Virus record (IMG/VR): IMGVR_UViG_3300010401_000009
Coordinates: 1 to 55,357 of that record
DNA from: a virus
Length of the DNA: 55,357 nt
Strand: one strand, 5' to 3'
Part shown: one piece after another, positions 1 through 8,619 of the stretch
Layout: the number at the start of each line of letters is the position of its first letter
Position numbering within the stretch: position 1 is the stretch's first letter
The notes under the pieces: generated by a model
Databases searched by the model: none
What the model saw: the letters and a program-made list of their open reading frames with translations, nothing else
Told to the model about the DNA's origin: nothing
Made by a program: the position numbers and the translations under genes

Positions 1-123
1 GCGGCGTTCGCCTTCGTCGTGGCGTCGTAGTTTTGGTACGCCGCTGACTCCGCCCTGTGGAGCCCCTGCTCGGCGGCGACCTGCGCGTCAATCGCTGCGC
101 GTTGCTCGGCCTCGGTTCCGGCC
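1..123. repeat. 123-bp terminal direct repeat (circular overlap), left copy
   Basis: Bases 1-123 are identical to 55235-55357. The minus-strand frame entering from the right end continues in the same phase after position 123, so this is an overlap left by opening a circular sequence and not a second genomic copy. A genuine short terminal repeat cannot be excluded from sequence alone, but P22-like headful phages normally lack fixed ends. Confidence 0.95.
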
Positions 124-611
124 AGGCGCTGCTCGAGCGCGTCGACACGCTGACCGAAGGTCTGTGGGCGCGCTGGTGCCGCCGGCGCAACCGCGCGCGG
201 TGACGGTGCAGAGGTCGCGGGTACTGGCGCAGTAGCCGCCGGTGGATGGGTGGCGTCCGGCGTCGGCGCCGCCGACGCTCGGGGCGTCGCGCCCCCGGGG
301 GCGTACGAAACCTGGCCCGCTGGTAGTTGGGTGACCGGCGTCGATGGGGCCGCCGGGATGACGGTTGGGATCCCGCTGGGCGCCGCGTCGGGAGCATGGC
401 CCAGATGCGCCCAGCCGAGGTACTGCGGGATCGATACCGGCAGGCCTCCCCAGTCGGCCGCGACCGGAAGTGCAGGAGGATTCACTTCGCCGAGCCCTTG
501 CGCGGTGGGAGCGCCACCCCTGGTGATCATGTCGTAGACCGACGGCGGCAGCCCACCGATCTGCACCGGACCGCCGGTCAGGTCGCCGGGCATGTCATCG
601 GGCATCGGCAT
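1..611 (-). CDS. Putative ejection (internal virion) protein, N-terminal part; gene spans the circular junction
   Basis: This is the first part of a 734-residue protein whose remainder lies at 53641-55357. The ATG at 609-611 directly precedes the stop-proximal end of the S74-like gene. Residues 1-150 are rich in Pro, Ala and Thr and look disordered. From about residue 150 a Gln/Ala-rich helical region begins (FGQRVDALEQRLAG) that carries on across the junction. No enzyme motif is visible. Its place between the S74-like virion protein and the 1164-residue protein matches the position of DNA-ejection proteins in short-tailed phages. The function is inferred from size, composition and neighbours only. 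Confidence 0.75.
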   Translation of the reverse strand, partial: MPMPDDMPGDLTGGPVQIGGLPPSVYDMITRGGAPTAQGLGEVNPPALPVAADWGGLPVSIPQYLGWAHLGHAPDAAPSGIPTVIPAAPSTPVTQLPAGQVSYAPGGATPRASAAPTPDATHPPAATAPVPATSAPSPRAVAPAAPARPQTFGQRVDALEQRLAGTEAEQRAAIDAQVAAEQGLHRAESAAYQNYDATTKANA

Positions 612-2006
612 CTACTGCGCTCCGGTGTCGCCGGGGTAGAACCCGCTGCTGTCCGGCGTGAGAGCGCTCATGTACCGCGGCCACTGAGGCGCCGGCGCGG
701 CCGGAGCAGCAGGCTGAAAGTACGCCGGCGCGGCTGGCGCGAGCGCACCGAGCTGCTGCGCGAGCTGGCGTTGCCGCTGGGCCGCCAGCACTGCGGCCGG
801 ATCGATAGCGACGGGTGGCTGGCCGTACTGGATCCGGCGCTCTGCCGCGGCGGCAGGCATCGTCCTCGCGGCGCTGGGGGTCAGCGGCCGTCCGCCGGCG
901 TCCTCGAGCTGCTTGAGGCGCTCATGAAGGCGTGCGCTCGCCGCGAGCGCCACCATCGCGGCCTTCTTGGCGTCGACCACCTTGCCGGACGGGGTGTCGG
1001 CGACAAGCGAACTCCCGGCCGGGCTGCGCTCGAGGTCCTGGGCCATGACGCCGGTGACCCGCCCCCCGGCCGCCGCGGTCGCCGCCGGGTCCTTGTACAC
1101 GAACGACACGGGACCGCGCGCGGTGGCCAGCCCATCGAGCATCCGATCGATGTCGCCCCGCGCGTCGGCCACCGCGGTCTTGGCGCGCTCGTCGCTCACG
1201 GTGCCGTCGGGCCGCATCAGGTCATCGCCACCCCCGCCGCCACCAGCGCCCATGTACCATCCTGGCACCTGCGTAGGAGCCTGGCCCTGACCTCCGCGCT
1301 GGCCGAGCAAACCAGCTGCCTGCCCTCCGGCGGTCAGGAGGGAGCCGCGAAACGCGTTCTGGTTGGCGGCATTCGCCTGGGCCGCCGCGTTGGCGCCGCC
1401 GAGTTGGGCCGCGTCCATGGAGTTCATCCCGTTGAGAAGCGCGAGGTAGTTGCTGCTGTTGAGCTGGTTGATGGCGAAGTCGCCTTGGCGCCCGGCGGCC
1501 CCCACCTGCGATAGGAGCCCCTGCGCGTTCATCTGGTCCTGGAGCGCAGCCTGCTGGCCGAGTCCCGCGGCACTGAGGCCGTTGGCGGCGGTGTTGTTCG
1601 CCGCATTGCGGTAGGCGAGCGCGGCGTTTCCGCCGCGCGCCATGCGCGCGATCGATTGCTGTGCCGCGTTGGCGTTGGCCATCTGCCGCTGCACGGCCAG
1701 TTCTCCGGCACCCTGCTGACCACCGCTCGCGATCCCCTGGAGCTGGGCCATCTGCCGAAGCTGGGCATCACGGAACGCGCTGTCCTGTGGATAGCTCGTG
1801 ATACCACCGGAACCGTACCCGGCTCGGATCCGAGCGAGCATTTCCGAGCGGTCCTGGTAGTTCGCCGGCTTGACCTCGTCGGGTCCGCTGAACAACCCGA
1901 TCGCACCACCGATGAGCCCACCGGCCGCGGCGCCCCATGGCCCGAGTGCAGAACCAGCGAGAGCTCCAGACGCTGCGCCGGTGGCGGCGCCTCCCCAGTT
2001 GGCCAT
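612..2006 (-). CDS. Virion protein with glycine zipper and internal S74-like autoprocessing domain
   Basis: 464 residues from the ATG at 2006, preceded by a strong ribosome site (GAAGGAGTCGAC). An upstream in-frame start is ignored because it lacks one. The N-terminus is a small-residue hydrophobic stretch (ATGAASGALAGSALG and GGLIGGAIG) like the glycine zippers of ejection and pilot proteins. The middle is Ala/Gln/Asn-rich. Residues about 271-370 resemble the Peptidase_S74 intramolecular chaperone: SDERAK at its start, GVMAQDLE in the middle, and a closing helix LHERLKQLE. S74 domains trimerise tail spikes and fibres and cut themselves off before the Ser. Here a Pro/Ala-rich tail of about 95 residues follows, which is atypical. 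Probably an ejection or tail-tip protein. Confidence 0.7.
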   Translation of the reverse strand: MANWGGAATGAASGALAGSALGPWGAAAGGLIGGAIGLFSGPDEVKPANYQDRSEMLARIRAGYGSGGITSYPQDSAFRDAQLRQMAQLQGIASGGQQGAGELAVQRQMANANAAQQSIARMARGGNAALAYRNAANNTAANGLSAAGLGQQAALQDQMNAQGLLSQVGAAGRQGDFAINQLNSSNYLALLNGMNSMDAAQLGGANAAAQANAANQNAFRGSLLTAGGQAAGLLGQRGGQGQAPTQVPGWYMGAGGGGGGDDLMRPDGTVSDERAKTAVADARGDIDRMLDGLATARGPVSFVYKDPAATAAAGGRVTGVMAQDLERSPAGSSLVADTPSGKVVDAKKAAMVALAASARLHERLKQLEDAGGRPLTPSAARTMPAAAAERRIQYGQPPVAIDPAAVLAAQRQRQLAQQLGALAPAAPAYFQPAAPAAPAPQWPRYMSALTPDSSGFYPGDTGAQ

Positions 2007-2016
2007 GTCGACTCCT

Positions 2017-5000
2017 TCAGGCGCTGCGCGCCGCTCCAGGTTTGAACGCCGGCCCAATGCCGGCTCCCACAAGCAGAAGCTCGGAAAGCTCGAAGCTCGC
2101 GCCGAAATCCCCGTCAGCCTCGAGGTCGCTGATCAGGAATGAGATCGCCTGGCAGCGCTTGTTGACGTGGATCCGGCGCTGGTACCGCTGGGATCCGCCA
2201 CCCGGGCCACCGTAGTCGCCGGCCCCGTAGAGCCCGGTTCCGAATAGCGTCGGAGCAAAGTTCGCGTTCACGTTGCTCTCGACCGGGCTCTCATAGTCAT
2301 CGTTGTAGTCGAGCCGAAATCTGACCACGAGCCGGTGCGGTGATAGGTACTTACCAACGAAGTACGCCCAGTGCGTGCGCTGCCAGCCCTGTAGATAGCT
2401 CGCGAAGTGGAGCCATGCGGTCTCGATCACAAACGGGATGTGGAGGTAGTCGTCCTTGTAGACCCCTGGGGTCTCTACGAACACGCGGGAATCGTTGCGT
2501 AGGTAGTAGTACAGATCATCGAGGACCAGCGCGTCTATGCCTTCGTGGTTGGTGAAGGTAGACCACGCGTTGCGGTTGTAGTCCCACACCAGGGTGCGTC
2601 CGCTGTCCGTCAGGTAGACCAACCGCTGTGAGGTCGTGATGAGGGTCGTTCGCACGATGTTCTGAACATCGAATTTCTGGACGTCGTTGCCGATGTTAAC
2701 GATCTCCCGCGCCCGCGTCAGCAGCATGATCCCCTTCTTCGACTTGAACGTAACGCCGAGAGGCGTCTGGCCAATGCTGCGCTGGCTGATACAGCCGACA
2801 TCAACGGTGATCAGTTCGATCGGGGTGAATGCGTTGGAGCTTGCGTCAACCGACGGATTGGCCAGTGGACCAGGTCCCCCGAATATGAAAGCCGCGGTCT
2901 CCGAGAACGGGATGATCGTGTCGTCCATCGACACCAGACCCACGATGTCACCGCCGAACTGATCCTTGGTTACGCTGAGCGACACCGGAGCATCGAGAGC
3001 TGTATCGTCGTCGCGCTGCTGCGAGTAGCGCACCATGTTGGGATCTGTTGGGTCGGTCCAGAACAGGCGGCCCTTGCTGCTGGTGATCACGCCTCCGGCC
3101 CACGGAGCTGGGTCGTTGGATAGCACTCCACCGTTCGTATAGAGTGGCTCGCGCGTTGCGATTGCGGTATCTGAAAGGGCATCGACGAATGTCACGGTGT
3201 CGACCGTCGGATCGTTGACGACGTACCGATTGGCACCAGTGGACACTGTGGGGTCGTTGGATGTGACCTTGAACATGTCGATCGTAAGGTCGGTTCCCGT
3301 GGCCCCTTGCTGAGAACGGGCCACGCAGATGCGCGCGTTGGCGAACCGCGTGAGCCGGCACGTTGGGAGCTGGATGGAGAACGACTTGGGTCCGCCGGCC
3401 ATCGTTGCCAGCACCTTGGTGCTCACCGCCCCGCGATGGAGCTCGCCCTGCGCGTCCTGGCTCTCGTACCAGAAGGCGTAGAGGTAGGTGCCGTTGGCGA
3501 CGTTGCCTGCGCCATCGATCGTGATCAGCGTCGACATCTGGACCGGTGCACCGTTGACGTCGAAGCCGATATCAGGCGCGCAATGGAAATCTGCTTCGCG
3601 CCACTGCTCGCCATCGTAGTGCTGAGGGGCCGCGCTGGCCAGGTAGAGCCCGCGCCCGAGCGCAGCCGTCGTGTACGCCGGTTCCATGTCCAGGATGGCG
3701 AGCTTGATGCCCTGCTCGCTGAACTGGTCGCCGTTCTGTGAGCTCAGCTGGATGCGATACGGCAGCGGGCACGCGTGCGATCGCGAGTACACGTCGGTCG
3801 GTCCGAGCCCGAGCGGGATTACGCTGGGGAGCGCCTGCGTCCATGCGAGCACCCCGGCCCCGGTCGGGCGCATCAGCGACCCAGAGGCCTCGCCGGGCAG
3901 CAGGCGGGCCACGATCGTGTTCCCAGGGCTGTTGATCCCGCTGTCGTCGCTCAGCCGGAGCGCTGCGACGTACGGGAAGAAACGCACGGTGTGCGCGATC
4001 ATCACGTACACGTCGCCGTCCGTCGCCGTGGCGTCGAGCGTTGCCCCATCGTGCCACGCCCGCGACACCAACCCATGGCCGTGTAGGGTGGTTTGTATCG
4101 CATCGAGCGTGTTCGAGGTCTGGAGTACCGCACCGCTCGTCAGCACCGTGAGGTCGGATCGTGCTGCGGTGGTTTCCATCGCCCAGTACAACTTCGCGCG
4201 CCCATCGGTGCCGTTCGCCCCGAACGCAGCCGCAAGCCTGGTTGCGCCTGTCGGAATCACCCCTCCAATATTCAGAGCAGAGCGGGTAACAACGAGCGCC
4301 GAGCCAGAAAGAAACGTCGCGCTCAGAAAGACGCCGTTGCCGGCGACCATCACCGCGACAACGTGAGCTACCGGATCCCATGCGACCGCGAGCGGACCGG
4401 TGTTGCCAGCCGGGAAGGCCACGGCCGACGGGAGGCCGGTGAGGACTGACCCGATGGCCCCCTGGGGGTTCACGTATCCGACGCGGAATCCCCCGGTGTT
4501 GATCGCCCACGCGATCACGGCCGGGCGCGTCGCGAATACCCCGGATGGTCCGTTCACGGCCTGCTCGGCATCAAAGAACGGCGATGCCCCGTTGAGGTCG
4601 CTGGCGAGGATGTTGATCACCGGAGCGGCAGAAGGCGCCGCGGTGTCGATGACCGCGACCACGAGCTGGCCGCGATCCGCGCGCGTCCAAATCACCTGGA
4701 GCGACTCTCCGACCGCGATGCACCGCGTGTTCTTGGCCTGGGCCGAGGCATCGAGCTGCTGTTGGCTGAGCAGGACGTGGCCGCTCGCTGCCTCGAGCAC
4801 GGTGCACCACACGCCGCCGCGGTTGTCCTCCCACGCCACTAGGCGAATGCCGTTGCGCTCGGCGACGTCGGGCTGCGCCTGGACGGTTCCGCTGCGGGCG
4901 ATCGGCCTGGTCGTGCAGGTCGTGGCCGCGACCTCGCCGGCGTCGGCCCACGTGTCATCGCTCGGGCGGTACGAGAAGCACCGCTTGTCGGTGAAGACGA

Positions 5001-5229
5001 GGACGTCGTTGTTGGGCGAGAGCGCCATCCCGCGCGCGCCGCCGACATGCCCCCCATCGTTCTGGACCTGCGTGGACAGGGCGCGGTATCCATTCCGCTT
5101 CGAGAGCGTGAACTGCTTGGTTATCACCGCGTTCTGCAGGTCGAGCAGCTTCAGCTGGCTGACCTGCTTTTCGTCGGTCCTGGTGTCGACGCCGCCGCCG
5201 AACTGGACCGCAAACCCGCCGATGTTCAT
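2017..5229 (-). CDS. Large tail nozzle/hub-like virion protein
   Basis: 1070 residues, beta-rich, with no signal peptide or transmembrane segment. The only in-frame canonical start before the upstream stop is the ATG at 5229; its ribosome site is weak. The N-terminus (GGVDTRTDEKQ..LLDLQNAV) and the aromatic, propeller-like C-terminal half (WSTFTNHEGIDALV, HIPFVIETAWLHF, RLDYNDDYESP) resemble P22 gp10 / T7 gp12-type nozzle proteins, which close the short tail. It is roughly twice the P22 length. It precedes the S74-like and ejection proteins, as expected for tail assembly order. The nozzle assignment is by overall similarity of layout. Confidence 0.6.
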   Translation of the reverse strand: MNIGGFAVQFGGGVDTRTDEKQVSQLKLLDLQNAVITKQFTLSKRNGYRALSTQVQNDGGHVGGARGMALSPNNDVLVFTDKRCFSYRPSDDTWADAGEVAATTCTTRPIARSGTVQAQPDVAERNGIRLVAWEDNRGGVWCTVLEAASGHVLLSQQQLDASAQAKNTRCIAVGESLQVIWTRADRGQLVVAVIDTAAPSAAPVINILASDLNGASPFFDAEQAVNGPSGVFATRPAVIAWAINTGGFRVGYVNPQGAIGSVLTGLPSAVAFPAGNTGPLAVAWDPVAHVVAVMVAGNGVFLSATFLSGSALVVTRSALNIGGVIPTGATRLAAAFGANGTDGRAKLYWAMETTAARSDLTVLTSGAVLQTSNTLDAIQTTLHGHGLVSRAWHDGATLDATATDGDVYVMIAHTVRFFPYVAALRLSDDSGINSPGNTIVARLLPGEASGSLMRPTGAGVLAWTQALPSVIPLGLGPTDVYSRSHACPLPYRIQLSSQNGDQFSEQGIKLAILDMEPAYTTAALGRGLYLASAAPQHYDGEQWREADFHCAPDIGFDVNGAPVQMSTLITIDGAGNVANGTYLYAFWYESQDAQGELHRGAVSTKVLATMAGGPKSFSIQLPTCRLTRFANARICVARSQQGATGTDLTIDMFKVTSNDPTVSTGANRYVVNDPTVDTVTFVDALSDTAIATREPLYTNGGVLSNDPAPWAGGVITSSKGRLFWTDPTDPNMVRYSQQRDDDTALDAPVSLSVTKDQFGGDIVGLVSMDDTIIPFSETAAFIFGGPGPLANPSVDASSNAFTPIELITVDVGCISQRSIGQTPLGVTFKSKKGIMLLTRAREIVNIGNDVQKFDVQNIVRTTLITTSQRLVYLTDSGRTLVWDYNRNAWSTFTNHEGIDALVLDDLYYYLRNDSRVFVETPGVYKDDYLHIPFVIETAWLHFASYLQGWQRTHWAYFVGKYLSPHRLVVRFRLDYNDDYESPVESNVNANFAPTLFGTGLYGAGDYGGPGGGSQRYQRRIHVNKRCQAISFLISDLEADGDFGASFELSELLLVGAGIGPAFKPGAARSA

Positions 5230-5357
5230 CGGCGTGACGGCGACGCCACGGAGCCCGCGGCGATGCGCGACACCTGGTGCGCTGTGGTGTGTGCTACGGC
5301 CGGCATCCCGTGAATCTACTCACATAAAACAGCACAACGCAACGTGTCTCACATATG

Positions 5358-6122
5358 CTACCCCAGGACCTGGAGCACCTGTCGGATGATCGAATACGTC
5401 GGGGTCCCAGTATCGTTCGTGGACGTGATCTTGCAAAAATCCCCGGCGTGCGCCCGGTAGTGGAGCTCCATGATCGGAGTCCTGGTCAGCGACACGCCGA
5501 CCACCACTGTCCCGGTGTTCGAGTCTCCAACGGTGGCCACGATCGTAGTTGGCGTCGACGAGCTGTCGCATACGAAGTCGACATGTCCGGCCTGGCCTCC
5601 GCTCAGCGATAGCGTCATCCCAATCGAAATCGACGCCGTGTACTCGGTGTCGTGAGTGGCGTCGAGCTGGACCGCCGACCCGTTCATGGCGAGGGTCGGC
5701 GTCACCGTCGAGGTCACGAACGCGCCCTGCCCGGCCGGCCCTGTGGCCCCGGTCGCTCCCGTTGCCCCCGTGGATCCCTGCGCACCGGTGGGGCCCTGGG
5801 GTCCGGTGGCGCCGAGTCCGATGGCGGGGTTCGGGTACCAGCGGTTGTCTCCCGTTCCGCTGTCGTCCTCGAAGGCGATCACCGCGATCGACGCGTACGC
5901 CCATTGCGAGTTCGGACCCATCGCGAAGTTGGTGCCGTTGCCGTCGGGGTCTAGGCACACGAGGTACCAAGACCCATCGCCGTTGTCGTGGGTCAGGATC
6001 GCCGGGTAGATGTGCGACGAGTCGTAGCGGTAGAGCACCGACTGGCCGACCACACCGGAGGCCGATGCAAATCCGGTGAACGCGACGATGAAGGCGAGCA
6101 CGACGATGATGCGATTCAGCAT
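5358..6122 (-). CDS. Exported collagen-like protein
   Basis: 254 residues from the ATG at 6122 (GGCGGG just upstream). Residues 1-21 form a clear Sec signal peptide (MLNRIIVVLAFIVAFTGFASA). A globular domain follows to about residue 100, then roughly ten collagen-type G-X-Y triplets (residues 104-133, GATGPQGPTG and GATGATGATG), then a beta-rich C-terminal domain with two Cys. Collagen triplets are common in phage fibres, but a signal peptide is not, because virion proteins assemble in the cytoplasm. It is therefore likely to be exported from the infected or lysogenic cell. It lies just upstream of the nozzle-like gene and shares its direction. Confidence 0.7.
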   Translation of the reverse strand: MLNRIIVVLAFIVAFTGFASASGVVGQSVLYRYDSSHIYPAILTHDNGDGSWYLVCLDPDGNGTNFAMGPNSQWAYASIAVIAFEDDSGTGDNRWYPNPAIGLGATGPQGPTGAQGSTGATGATGATGPAGQGAFVTSTVTPTLAMNGSAVQLDATHDTEYTASISIGMTLSLSGGQAGHVDFVCDSSSTPTTIVATVGDSNTGTVVVGVSLTRTPIMELHYRAHAGDFCKITSTNDTGTPTYSIIRQVLQVLG

Positions 6123-6162
6123 CCCGCCAGCGTACCATGCCCGGCCGGCCGCCGCGGTCAGG

Positions 6163-6423
6163 TCACCATGGGATGCCGGAGCCGGCGACGTCAACTGCTG
6201 GGATCGCGCACCATGCGGGGTCCAGCAGAGCGATCTCCGCGTCGCTCATCCGGCGCCGTGCATGGAGCACGACCGAGCTGCGATCGCGCCTTGTGTTGCC
6301 CGCGCCCACGCCGGCGATCAGCCCGAACACGGTGTCGCGAACGACGCCCCTCGTCTTGAGCCCGCACCGCTCCCACGGTACCTGAGCAAGGTCGCTCCAC
6401 ACTGATATACTTGCGTGCCACAC
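6163..6423 (-). CDS. Small hypothetical protein (uncertain)
   Basis: An open frame of 86 codons from a GTG at 6423, with GAAGG seven bases upstream. Its codons have GC-rich third positions like real neighbours, and it fills the otherwise empty interval between the 43-codon ORF and the collagen-like gene. There is no recognised domain. Start choice is open: GTG codons at 6429, 6423 and 6402 are all possible. Competing frames are Arg-rich and look like shadows. Confidence 0.35.
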   Translation of the reverse strand: MWHASISVWSDLAQVPWERCGLKTRGVVRDTVFGLIAGVGAGNTRRDRSSVVLHARRRMSDAEIALLDPAWCAIPAVDVAGSGIPW

Positions 6424-6447
6424 GGGCACGCCTTCGAAGGCGTCCAG

Positions 6448-6579
6448 TCACTTGTTGACGGTGAGGATCGTCGATAGCGACATGGAGCCGATCCATAGCG
6501 CCCGGTAGAACTCGCTACGGAGCGCGTCCCTTGCGTTCGCGCAGGGATTCGCAATCGCGATCAGCTGGCGCGGCGTCAC
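6448..6579 (-). CDS. 43-residue small protein, translationally coupled
   Basis: The GTG start overlaps the stop of the preceding coiled-coil gene (GTGA). The product (TPRQLIAIANPC...EFYRALWIG) has a balanced composition, unlike the Arg/Ser-rich alternative frames. It has a mildly amphipathic helix and no known family. The overlap architecture matches the three genes upstream, which are joined by ATGA overlaps, so it is probably the last member of that operon. Confidence 0.5.
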   Translation of the reverse strand: MTPRQLIAIANPCANARDALRSEFYRALWIGSMSLSTILTVNK

Positions 6580-7097
6580 GGCGCCCTCCGGAATCCCGGA
6601 ACTGCCGCCGATATGGCAGCGCGGTTGAGGGCGGCGTCTGCCTCTTCATGCTCGCGCCGACGCATCCGGTCGCGGACCGCGCCCACCATAGCCTCGAGAT
6701 CGGAACGGGCGTCCGCGAGCACCTTGGCGCGTCGCTCGAACTCGGCGTCGAGGTCCTTGCTGGCCGCGAGCTGGCCCTCGAGACCGCGGATGCGATCGGC
6801 ATCCGCCACGGCGTTCGCTGCCGCTGCGGTCACGCGGTGCTGGAGCCCGGCCACGCGGCACTTGAGATCGTCGCGCTCGCGCTCCAGCACCCGGTACGAC
6901 ACACCAAGCTCCGCGATCCGCTGGCGGTCAAGCTCCTGAGCGGCCTGGTGCTCTGCCCGCGCGTTGACCAGCGCGGACTCGACCATGGCCGCGGCCTTGG
7001 CGGGCCATGCGGCGAGCTCGGCGGCGCCGCGCGAGATAAGCAACGCGCTTTGCCGCAGACGGTCGGTGAGCTCCTCGATCCTGCGCGCGGGCTTCAT
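6576..7097 (-). CDS. Coiled-coil protein of unknown function
   Basis: 173 residues, almost wholly helical, with long runs of Ala, Glu, Arg and Gln (RIEELTDRLRQ; DDLKCRVAGLQHRV; RGLEGQLAASKDLD). It starts at an ATG that overlaps the stop of the zinc-ribbon gene (ATGA). No enzyme motif. Its operon neighbours are also unknown proteins downstream of the 358-residue gene, and the operon leads into the structural region. Confidence 0.7.
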   Translation of the reverse strand: MKPARRIEELTDRLRQSALLISRGAAELAAWPAKAAAMVESALVNARAEHQAAQELDRQRIAELGVSYRVLERERDDLKCRVAGLQHRVTAAAANAVADADRIRGLEGQLAASKDLDAEFERRAKVLADARSDLEAMVGAVRDRMRRREHEEADAALNRAAISAAVPGFRRAP

Positions 7098-7519
7098 GGG
7101 GCCTCCGGAATGTCGGCGTGCCTCGCAGCGGTTGCGCCGGCGATCGCGGCTCGCTCGCGCAGTTCAGCCCGCATGACTCGGTAGGCGTCCCGGGCTATCA
7201 CGCCAGTCTCGGTGAGCTTATACAGCGGCTTCTTGCCCGGCATGCTGCGTTCGACATCGGGCGTGATGAGCTTGAGCTTGACCATGGTCTTGCCAAGCAA
7301 CGGGCACCGAGCGATCCTGATGTGCGCAACGGCTATCGTCGAAGGATCGCTGAGCTCCTCTAGCAGGTCAGCGCGGTCCTTGTTGAGGCGAGCCTTGTCG
7401 GGCGCACCGCATGCTGGGCACTTCTGGGTGACGCCGAGTTGTGCTTGGCATCCGCACGAGCAGACCGCAGTCACCAGGGTGCGACGGGACGCATGGGCTC
7501 TCACGAGCGCGTCTCTCAT
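7094..7519 (-). CDS. Zinc-ribbon / winged-helix-like protein
   Basis: 141 residues from the ATG at 7519, which overlaps the preceding stop (ATGA). The first third has a four-cysteine ribbon (CSCGCQ...KCPACG). The C-terminal half (MVKLKLITPDVERSMPGKKPLYKLTETGVIAR) looks like a winged helix: a short wing with GKKPLYKLTETG followed by a recognition-type helix. A DNA-binding regulator is likely, but the target is unknown. Confidence 0.65.
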   Translation of the reverse strand: MRDALVRAHASRRTLVTAVCSCGCQAQLGVTQKCPACGAPDKARLNKDRADLLEELSDPSTIAVAHIRIARCPLLGKTMVKLKLITPDVERSMPGKKPLYKLTETGVIARDAYRVMRAELRERAAIAGATAARHADIPEAP

Positions 7520-8592
7520 GGCGCCACCGCCGGGCAGGAGCGCGCTCCGGGGATCGGGCAACCGTCATCGACGTCGACATCATGCTCAGCGAGTGGCTGC
7601 CCGCACACCGCGCACGACCCGTCGTCGCGCGGCGTCCTGATGCGGGCGGGCAGCTGCGCGAATGAGGCGTCGCGCGGAATCGAAGCGGCAATGCGCTCGG
7701 CGTCCGTCGTGCCGTTGCGCGGCCGCGGACCGGCGAACTTCGCGACCGCGTCCCGAGCGGATCCGGGGATCACGTCAAGCGCCACGGATGGGCGGTATCG
7801 CGCCGGTCCATCGATCGGGTCAGGGTTGGCCGCGCGCCGCGCGATCTCTGCCCGCTCTCGGATCTGCACCACGCACCAGGTCCGCGCCTGGGCGATGATC
7901 TCGGCTGGGCTCTTGCCGCGCGCCAGCGCCCTCCCATCGGCCACCGGGCCGCCGAGCCCGAGCGCGACGATGCAGGTCTGCCGAGCGAGCGCGGATGTCA
8001 CGGTGCCATCGCGCAGGGTGCGCGCGTACGCCAGAATCTCGTGGTCGGTGACGTCGTGCGGACCGGAAGCGTCGAGCTCGAGCGCTGGCTGGGATCGTCG
8101 TAGCTGGTCGGCGAACCTGCGATCGAGCGATGACAGTACGGCGAGCGCGCGCTCCGCGGTGTCGAGCCTGACCAGCGCGGTCGGGGACAGCGGCTCCCCG
8201 CGGGCCAGCATGCGCTCGACCGCGACGTTGGCGATGAGCCACTCGTCGATGACGGCCTGCCAATCGGGCTGGGTCTTGATCCAGCGAGCCATCTCCTCGC
8301 AACCCGCGCGCCCTACCACCTTCTGGGCGGGGGGGCCGGCAAGGAACGATCGGGCCAGGTCCTGAGCGCGGTGGCGGTCCGGTGGCTGCAGATCCGGGCT
8401 CGGCGCGCCGTCCGGCATCTCGCCTGGCGCGGTCAGGATGGGCTGCGTTGGTCGCTCGTCCATCCGCGCTCTGCGGGCTTCTGCGGCCTCCGGGGGGAGC
8501 CCTCCAAGGGTACGCTCGTCGGGTCCGATGGGGCGCGATCCGGGAGGGGTTGTTGGTTTGGTGTCTTCTGGTGGTTGTCGGTGGGGAAGCAT
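7516..8592 (-). CDS. Hypothetical protein with C-terminal zinc motif; first gene of its operon
   Basis: 358 residues if the ATG at 8592 is used. That codon lies inside a 12-bp-arm inverted repeat. An alternative ATG at 8463 (MDERPTQPIL) would leave the repeat in the leader. The N-terminal 75 residues are Pro-rich and disordered; the middle is helical; the C-terminus has CAVCGQPL....C....C, a likely zinc site. No family was recognised. It heads a four-gene coupled operon and faces away from the plus-strand RHH gene, so the two may share control. Confidence 0.65.
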   Translation of the reverse strand: MLPHRQPPEDTKPTTPPGSRPIGPDERTLGGLPPEAAEARRARMDERPTQPILTAPGEMPDGAPSPDLQPPDRHRAQDLARSFLAGPPAQKVVGRAGCEEMARWIKTQPDWQAVIDEWLIANVAVERMLARGEPLSPTALVRLDTAERALAVLSSLDRRFADQLRRSQPALELDASGPHDVTDHEILAYARTLRDGTVTSALARQTCIVALGLGGPVADGRALARGKSPAEIIAQARTWCVVQIRERAEIARRAANPDPIDGPARYRPSVALDVIPGSARDAVAKFAGPRPRNGTTDAERIAASIPRDASFAQLPARIRTPRDDGSCAVCGQPLAEHDVDVDDGCPIPGARSCPAVAP

Positions 8593-8619
8593 CGATTCCA
8601 GGTTTGCATCGATGCTTCC
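8585..8619. promoter_or_regulatory. Perfect 12-bp inverted repeat (operator or leader hairpin)
   Basis: GGAAGCATCGAT (8585-8596) and ATCGATGCTTCC (8608-8619) are exact inverted copies separated by 11 bases. The left arm contains the annotated start codon of the minus gene at 8592. Either a dimeric repressor binds here, or the mRNA folds so that the start codon is sequestered. The RHH protein encoded 230 bp away is a candidate ligand. Confidence 0.6.

Noticed and set aside
1-123. End repeat as a long terminal repeat or transposon end
   Set aside because: A reading frame passes through it without change when the ends are joined, so it is an overlap of a circle.
327-1514. Long plus-strand ORF (395 codons) at the left end
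   Set aside because: Arg/Gly/Pro-rich shadow opposite two supported minus genes; no ribosome site and no domain-like sequence.
6402-6416. TGGCACGCAAGTATA on the minus strand as another leader box
   Set aside because: It lacks three bases between the two halves of the box; kept only as a curiosity near a weak ORF.
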